A stretch of DNA of 35,570 nucleotides, taken from the NCBI GenBank assembly GCA_021295875.1, contig JAGWBN010000043.1, positions 1 to 35,570 on the forward strand, given 5' to 3'. Within the stretch, counting starts at the first letter, position 1. The number at the start of each line of letters is the position of its first letter. Source of the DNA: Pseudomonadales bacterium (GTDB lineage Bacteria; Pseudomonadota; Gammaproteobacteria; Pseudomonadales; Azotimanducaceae). Positions 32,072-35,570 of this stretch are shown one piece after another. The notes beneath the pieces are model-generated. The model saw nothing but the letters and a program-made list of their open reading frames with translations. It did not search any database and was not told the DNA's origin. The position numbers and the translations under genes are program-made.

Positions 32072-33385
32072 TCAGATCCGGTGACTTTGCCGCCACAGTT
32101 CGACCACGAACGGAACAAGCACCAAAACCGCTGCAATGGACGACGCAGTTCTTGCCCAAGCCGCTCCGTCCGACAGATAGAGTGGCACCAACCACACGAT
32201 GCCCACCACGGATACGACGAGCCCACCAAGCATGGAGATGATCGAGGGCCAGACGTGGCCAGTGGCGATAGGCAATCCCCCGACGACCGCAGCACTCGCT
32301 ATGAACGCCCCCGGAATCAGGATTAGCAGCAAGGGGGCTACCTCCACGAACGCCGAACCGAGGACGAGGACGGCGATCGGTTCGCGGAAGACTCCAAGTA
32401 CGGTGAAGCCCACGATGGCCAAGGCAAGCGAATAGGTCCCGAATCGAAACAACGTGCGGCGCAATGCCTCGCCTTGGCCCGAATACCACTGTCGACTAAG
32501 TTCCGGTTGGACGCTTGTGCGGATCAGGTGAAATGGGCGTCTCGCCATATCCATGATCCGCCTTGCTGCTCGATAGAGCCCCACATCGGCAGGACCCGCG
32601 AACTGGGCCACTAGGATCGTATCCACGTTCCCCGTCACCACTCCGATGGTCGTTCTCCCGTACGTGCCGACGTGGAACCCTATCACGTCGGCCGGTACCC
32701 GAATCGATGGTGATCGAAACAGGCCTGCGAAACCCGCCTGTCCCGCGAAGATGGCGGCTCCAAGGAGCATTCCCACCGTACCCACTGCCGCCCCCGCCAC
32801 GGTTGCCGACACGACTGTCAACAGGTCACCGCCGGCAAACCAAGCCATCGCAAGGACGGCCACTCGCGTCGCGTTGTCCGCGACGGAAACGCCCAGGTGC
32901 GCGCGCAAGCGATCCGCAAGCCTCAGCACGGCGAGCGCTTCCGACCTCGTCGCCAGCAAGATCCCAACGATGCCGTAGAGAAGCATAGCCCCCGTATGCG
33001 CCTCGTCGATCCTCAACAGACCGCTTACCGTCAGCGTCAGCGTAGCGATCACGCCGTATGCCACGAGTGCGAGTCCAAGGGAAACGGACACCGCAAAACG
33101 AAGAATCGAGGACGCCTCCTTACGGCGCCCGTCGGCGATGCTGCGGGTTGCGAACGTCGTTACCGTGTCGCCACCTGGAATCGCAATGAGACCATGGACT
33201 AGGGTGGTTGTCGCGATGATGACGGCGAGTGCACCGTAGCCTTCCAGTCCGAGAAGCCGAGCGGCTACGAAGATGTGCACGAATGCCCCGAGCACCTCGA
33301 CCGCTGTGACGGCGCCCGTCCAAAGGGTCTGCCGGGTTATGCGACGGTGGGAGTCGTCGGCGACCGCTACGGTAGGGGTGGTCAC
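32072..33385 (-). CDS. wzx: Wzx-type polysaccharide flippase (MATE/MVF-like)
   Basis: The 437-residue product is an integral membrane protein with about 12 to 14 helices and the layout of Wzx/RfbX flippases: ITRQTLWTGAVTAVEVLGAFVHIFVAARLLGLEGYGALAV near the start and GRTTIGVVTGNVDTILVAQFAGPADVGLYRAARRIMDMARRPFHLI in the middle, a region typical of polysaccharide synthesis flippases. It would move the lipid-linked repeat unit to the periplasm. GTG start. It is the first gene of the minus-strand locus, so the main promoter should lie in 33386-33616. Its stop is eight bases from the downstream GTG. Confidence 0.8.
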   Translation of the reverse strand: MTTPTVAVADDSHRRITRQTLWTGAVTAVEVLGAFVHIFVAARLLGLEGYGALAVIIATTTLVHGLIAIPGGDTVTTFATRSIADGRRKEASSILRFAVSVSLGLALVAYGVIATLTLTVSGLLRIDEAHTGAMLLYGIVGILLATRSEALAVLRLADRLRAHLGVSVADNATRVAVLAMAWFAGGDLLTVVSATVAGAAVGTVGMLLGAAIFAGQAGFAGLFRSPSIRVPADVIGFHVGTYGRTTIGVVTGNVDTILVAQFAGPADVGLYRAARRIMDMARRPFHLIRTSVQPELSRQWYSGQGEALRRTLFRFGTYSLALAIVGFTVLGVFREPIAVLVLGSAFVEVAPLLLILIPGAFIASAAVVGGLPIATGHVWPSIISMLGGLVVSVVGIVWLVPLYLSDGAAWARTASSIAAVLVLVPFVVELWRQSHRI

Positions 33386-33569
33386 GGGTCAGGGATCCTT
33401 CATCGGCTTGGTCGGACTCGTGATCGCATCGCCATCAACGGGATCTGAACGATTGGCTCTGTCGTGTCATTGGTAGCCCCGGTCGGCAACCGGCAAAGCC
33501 GGACTCCCCACCTCCTGGCCCGTCAAGCAGCCGTCGCAGTGACGTGTGGCGAACGCCCTCACCGACGCC
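33386..33569. other. Spacer upstream of the polysaccharide locus
   Basis: This stretch between the flippase gene and the tRNA promoter should carry the leftward promoter of the locus. I see no clear sigma-70 pair and no gene in it. Confidence 0.4.
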
Positions 33570-33575
33570 TACAAT
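33570..33575 (+). promoter_or_regulatory. -10 box of the tRNA-Pro promoter
   Basis: TACAAT lies about 40 bases before the tRNA. The -35 position, 17 bases upstream, reads TGGCGA, a poor match. The -10 alone supports the call. Confidence 0.4.
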
Positions 33576-33616
33576 ACGCTTCCCGCGAATGGCCGTGCGC
33601 GCCATTCGTCACCCTT

Positions 33617-33693
33617 CGGAGTGTAGCTCAGTCTGGTAGAGCACCGTCTTCGGGAGGCGGGGGCCGCCGGTTCAAGTCCGGCCACTCCGACCA
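33617..33693 (+). tRNA. tRNA-Pro(CGG), CCA encoded
   Basis: The 77-base gene folds as a cloverleaf: acceptor CGGAGTG/CACTCCG, D arm GCTC/GAGC, anticodon stem CCGTC/GGCGG (one T-G pair) with loop TTCGGGA giving anticodon CGG, T arm GCCGG/CCGGC with TTCAAGT, discriminator A and encoded CCA. The loop matches E. coli proK. It marks the right border of the polysaccharide locus; tRNA 3' ends are common integration sites, though no duplicated tRNA end is visible in the window. Confidence 0.95.
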
Positions 33694-34140
33694 ATTCTGA
33701 TCCCGTTGACACCCGAAACCGGAACCGTCGTTCTCGGGCGGATAAAACTCCACTAAAATCAATATATTAACCGCAATCGATTTGCAGCTAAGAGCCCCTT
33801 TTGAACGCTCCCGCAGCGCAGGTAGGCGAGGCCAGCGTGAAGGTAGCAGACGCGGAATTGCCCTTCCGTCGTCAACTCGCGAACGACGGGAACCGAACAG
33901 CACCACGCGGGTTGGAGGGTCTTCGGCTTTAGAACTCGGGCGGTGGCCGGTACTCGGACCCCTCCGCGTCAACGACCTTGTCGACCCGTGCCCTTCTTCG
34001 CAGAGACTCAAGTGGCGGATTGACCGAATCGGTCGGCTTGTGTAGGCCCGCTGCGGCGCGACATTTTCCGACATTTCGCACGCTGGCCATGGCGAATGTC
34101 CGTCAGCGTCAGAGCGTCCGGGGGGCTATCGTGCCCATCC
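33694..34140. other. Non-coding region with AT-rich patch
   Basis: No gene is supported in these 447 bases. A sharply AT-rich patch (33740-33800, with AATCAATATATTAACC) stands in an otherwise GC-rich area, and a TTGACA occurs near 33708 without a paired -10. A minus-strand frame crossing the tRNA is an artefact. The patch could be left over from an insertion beside the tRNA. Confidence 0.5.
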
Positions 34141-35280
34141 ATGGAACCGCTCGATCACGACACCAGCTACAAGGAGATCTACGGCCACCCCTTCATGGTC
34201 GAGGAACTCGCCCGTTGGCTGATACCCGCCTTGGAAGGCGGTCGGGAGCTGTTCGAGGCGCTGGACTTCGCGACCCTGACGCGGCTGCCGGAGCAATCCG
34301 TCTCGGGCGGCCGACGACGTAGCAACGACATGGTCTGGCGGGTGATGTTTCGCGGACGGGAAGGCGCACACCCCGAAGGATGGTTGCACCTGGTGTTGAT
34401 GCTGGAGTTCCAGTCGGAGGTCGACTTTCTGATGGCGTTGCGCTGCCGCCACTACGTCGACGGCTTCTACCTGGAGAACTGGCGCGGGACACGTTTCGGT
34501 GCTGCGGACCGATTGCCCCCGGTGCTGATGTTCGTCGTCTACAACGGCGCTCGGCGGTGGACGGCGGCGCGCCGCGTGGTCGACCTGGTGACCCCCGACA
34601 CCGCGGTTGCCGCAGAGGCGATGGACTTGTCGTGGCCGGGACCACTGTTCGCCGGCGACGGCTACCGGATGGTTGACAGCGGTCGGGTGGTTGCCGACGA
34701 TTGGAAGGAGAACAATGCCGCCGTGCTGCTCGCGGGTCTCGAGCATCCGTCGGTGGACACGGCGGGCGAGTTGGCGGTGCGGCTCTACCGGCACCTGGAG
34801 GCCGAGGAACTACGGCCCTTGCGGGAACTCCTGCTGAACTGGGCGCGTCGGGTGGTCGAGCGACGACTGGGCTGGGACATTGGAGTGGACGACATGGCTG
34901 AAGTGGATCGATTGCACGAGTCGGACGAGTTGGAGGCGTACTTCGAGAAGCGGCGACTGGCGTTCGTGAACGCGTACCGCGAGGAGGGCCGCCGGGAAGG
35001 CCGTGAGGAAGGTCGTGAGGAAGGGCTCAAGGAAGGGCGTGAGGAAGCTCGCAAGGAAGGGCGTGCGGAAGCTCGGGCGCGGGCGCGGGCGCTGCTTCAA
35101 CGCCAGGCGGCGAAGCGGTTCGGCACCCGGACCGCGGCATCGCTGACGGCATTCCTCGAGGGTGTCGACGACGCCGAGCGTCTGGCGGAAGCGGCGGACT
35201 GGATCGTCGACTGCGACACCGCTGCCGACCTGATTGTCCGACTCGAGGCCGCTGGCCACTCAGCCATCGACACCATGTAG
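34141..35280 (+). CDS. Rpn-family PD-(D/E)XK nuclease/transposase-like protein
   Basis: About 379 residues. The N-terminus (DTSYKEIYGHPFMVEELARWLIP) is that of Rpn/YhgA-type proteins annotated as putative transposase or recombination-promoting nuclease. The nuclease-like core has SNDMVWRV (Asp63) and LVLMLEFQSEVDF with Glu89 and Gln91, the D...ExQ form of the PD-(D/E)XK site. Further marks are HYVDGFYLE and VLMFVVYNGARRW. Residues from about 279 form an Arg/Glu/Gly-rich tract encoded by repeats of about 12 bp (34981-35092), as seen in this family, followed by a helical tail. ATG at 34141 is preferred; ATG at 34096 is in frame. E. coli Rpn proteins are Ca-stimulated nucleases that raise RecA-independent recombination; that activity here is inferred. 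Confidence 0.8.
   Translation: MEPLDHDTSYKEIYGHPFMVEELARWLIPALEGGRELFEALDFATLTRLPEQSVSGGRRRSNDMVWRVMFRGREGAHPEGWLHLVLMLEFQSEVDFLMALRCRHYVDGFYLENWRGTRFGAADRLPPVLMFVVYNGARRWTAARRVVDLVTPDTAVAAEAMDLSWPGPLFAGDGYRMVDSGRVVADDWKENNAAVLLAGLEHPSVDTAGELAVRLYRHLEAEELRPLRELLLNWARRVVERRLGWDIGVDDMAEVDRLHESDELEAYFEKRRLAFVNAYREEGRREGREEGREEGLKEGREEARKEGRAEARARARALLQRQAAKRFGTRTAASLTAFLEGVDDAERLAEAADWIVDCDTAADLIVRLEAAGHSAIDTM
34981..35092 (+). repeat. 12-bp periodic coding repeat in the Rpn-like gene
   Basis: Imperfect units of the type GAGGAAGGTCGT recur about nine times and encode EGRE/EGLK-type tetrapeptides. The unit length is a multiple of three, so copy changes would keep the frame. Such tracts are usual in Rpn-family genes and known to vary in length. 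Confidence 0.6.
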
Positions 35281-35406
35281 TCCAAGGCCATGTGACATTC
35301 TGCGGGCCCGTGCGCTGCGTTCGGCGACCCGGCGGATCTCTCCGGCGCGGATCCGCTGTTGCGCCACGTGATCGCCCGCTGCCGGTTCCTCATGTACGCG
35401 GGGGCG

Positions 35407-35570
35407 TCACGCCAGTCGGCTCACCTCGACGACCACCCAGCCTTCGTTGTTGCCGTACCTGTCCATCAACGGCATGCGAGACTCGAGGTCGTTGGCGAGT
35501 GTCATCAAGCGACCATCGAAGGGGGCCTCGAACTCCGCCTCCAGCCCGATGGGCCACTTGTGCTCGTCGC
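35407..35570 (-). CDS. C-terminal end of a protein with PA-IL/LecA-like domain (5' part outside window)
   Basis: The reverse strand reads, without a stop until 35407, WPIGLEAEFEAPFDGRLM followed by TLANDLESRMPLMDRYGNNEGWVVVEVSRLA. The pattern F-x-AP-x-DG-x-L, ND, and YGNN-x-G-x-V-x-V near the C-terminus is what I associate with PA-IL (LecA)-like or galactose-binding-like beta-sandwich domains that carry a Ca-binding ND/NN pair. Only 54 residues are visible, so the rest of the protein, its exact family and its function are unknown. It converges on the Rpn-like gene. Confidence 0.45.
   Translation of the reverse strand, partial: DEHKWPIGLEAEFEAPFDGRLMTLANDLESRMPLMDRYGNNEGWVVVEVSRLA

Noticed and set aside
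33628-34074. Minus-strand frame whose product ends SEWPDLNRRPPPPEDGALPD
   Set aside because: Its C-terminal part is the antisense translation of the tRNA-Pro gene, a well-known false protein found beside tRNAs; nothing else in it looks like a protein family.
34981-35092. Repeat tract considered as a CRISPR array
   Set aside because: The units are contiguous 12-mers inside a coding frame with no spacers; no cas genes are present. No CRISPR array was seen in the window.
35097-35393. Minus-strand frame over the 3' end of the Rpn-like gene
   Set aside because: Antisense of a well-supported gene, with no motif or start signal.

Overview
The window looks like chromosomal DNA of a high-GC gammaproteobacterium. 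From left to right, the first 14 kb carries rluD, bamD, minor type IV pilin genes, an FKBP-type isomerase, lspA, ribF, murJ, rpsT, proB, obgE, rpmA, rplU and ispB. As I recall it, this is the order of the Pseudomonas aeruginosa PA4544-PA4569 block. Several members of that block are absent here: ileS (normally between ribF and lspA), ispH (normally between pilE and the FKBP gene), pilY1/pilY2 and pilSR. No species can be named from sequence reading alone.

Region 1 (1-9.0 kb): rluD (partial) and bamD diverge. fimT follows bamD and converges on a minus-strand series murJ-ribF-lspA-fkpB-pilE-pilV-pilW-pilX. From ribF to pilX the junctions are mostly 3-13 nt overlaps, so lipoprotein processing, flavin synthesis and pilin genes probably share a transcript. 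Region 2 (9.0-14 kb): rpsT (TTG start, divergent from murJ), then proB, obgE, rpmA and rplU on the minus strand, with ispB diverging from rplU. obgE is broken: about 26 bp are missing between switch I and the DxPG motif, which shifts the frame. The gap between obgE and rpmA is packed with perfect palindromes.

Region 3 (14.1-33.4 kb): a minus-strand polysaccharide locus lying between ispB and a tRNA-Pro(CGG). It encodes a Wzx-type flippase, a Wzy/WaaL-type polymerase or ligase, seven glycosyltransferase proteins (eight domains, one protein being a GT2-GT2 fusion), five SAM-methyltransferase proteins (two are tandem TylF-like duplicates, one is joined to a kinase-like domain), a membrane-anchored sulfatase/phosphoglycerol-transferase-like enzyme and a small one-pass membrane protein. 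No initiating phosphoglycosyltransferase and no Wza/Wzc/Wzz genes are in the window, so the locus makes and flips a methylated glycan but relies on genes elsewhere for priming and export. Base composition is visibly more AT-rich around 26.6-31.9 kb than in the housekeeping block. A 244-bp MITE-like element with perfect 34-bp terminal inverted repeats sits at 22429-22672.

Region 4 (33.6-35.6 kb): tRNA-Pro(CGG), a mostly empty stretch with an AT-rich patch, an Rpn-family PD-(D/E)XK nuclease/transposase-like gene with a 12-bp-periodic repeat tract, and the 3' end of a gene whose product tail resembles a PA-IL/LecA-like carbohydrate-binding domain.

The most unusual items are the broken obgE, the MITE-like element that supplies a glycosyltransferase stop codon, the overlapping three-gene module sulfatase-like enzyme / small membrane protein / kinase-like methyltransferase, and the clean loss of ileS from an otherwise conserved operon.
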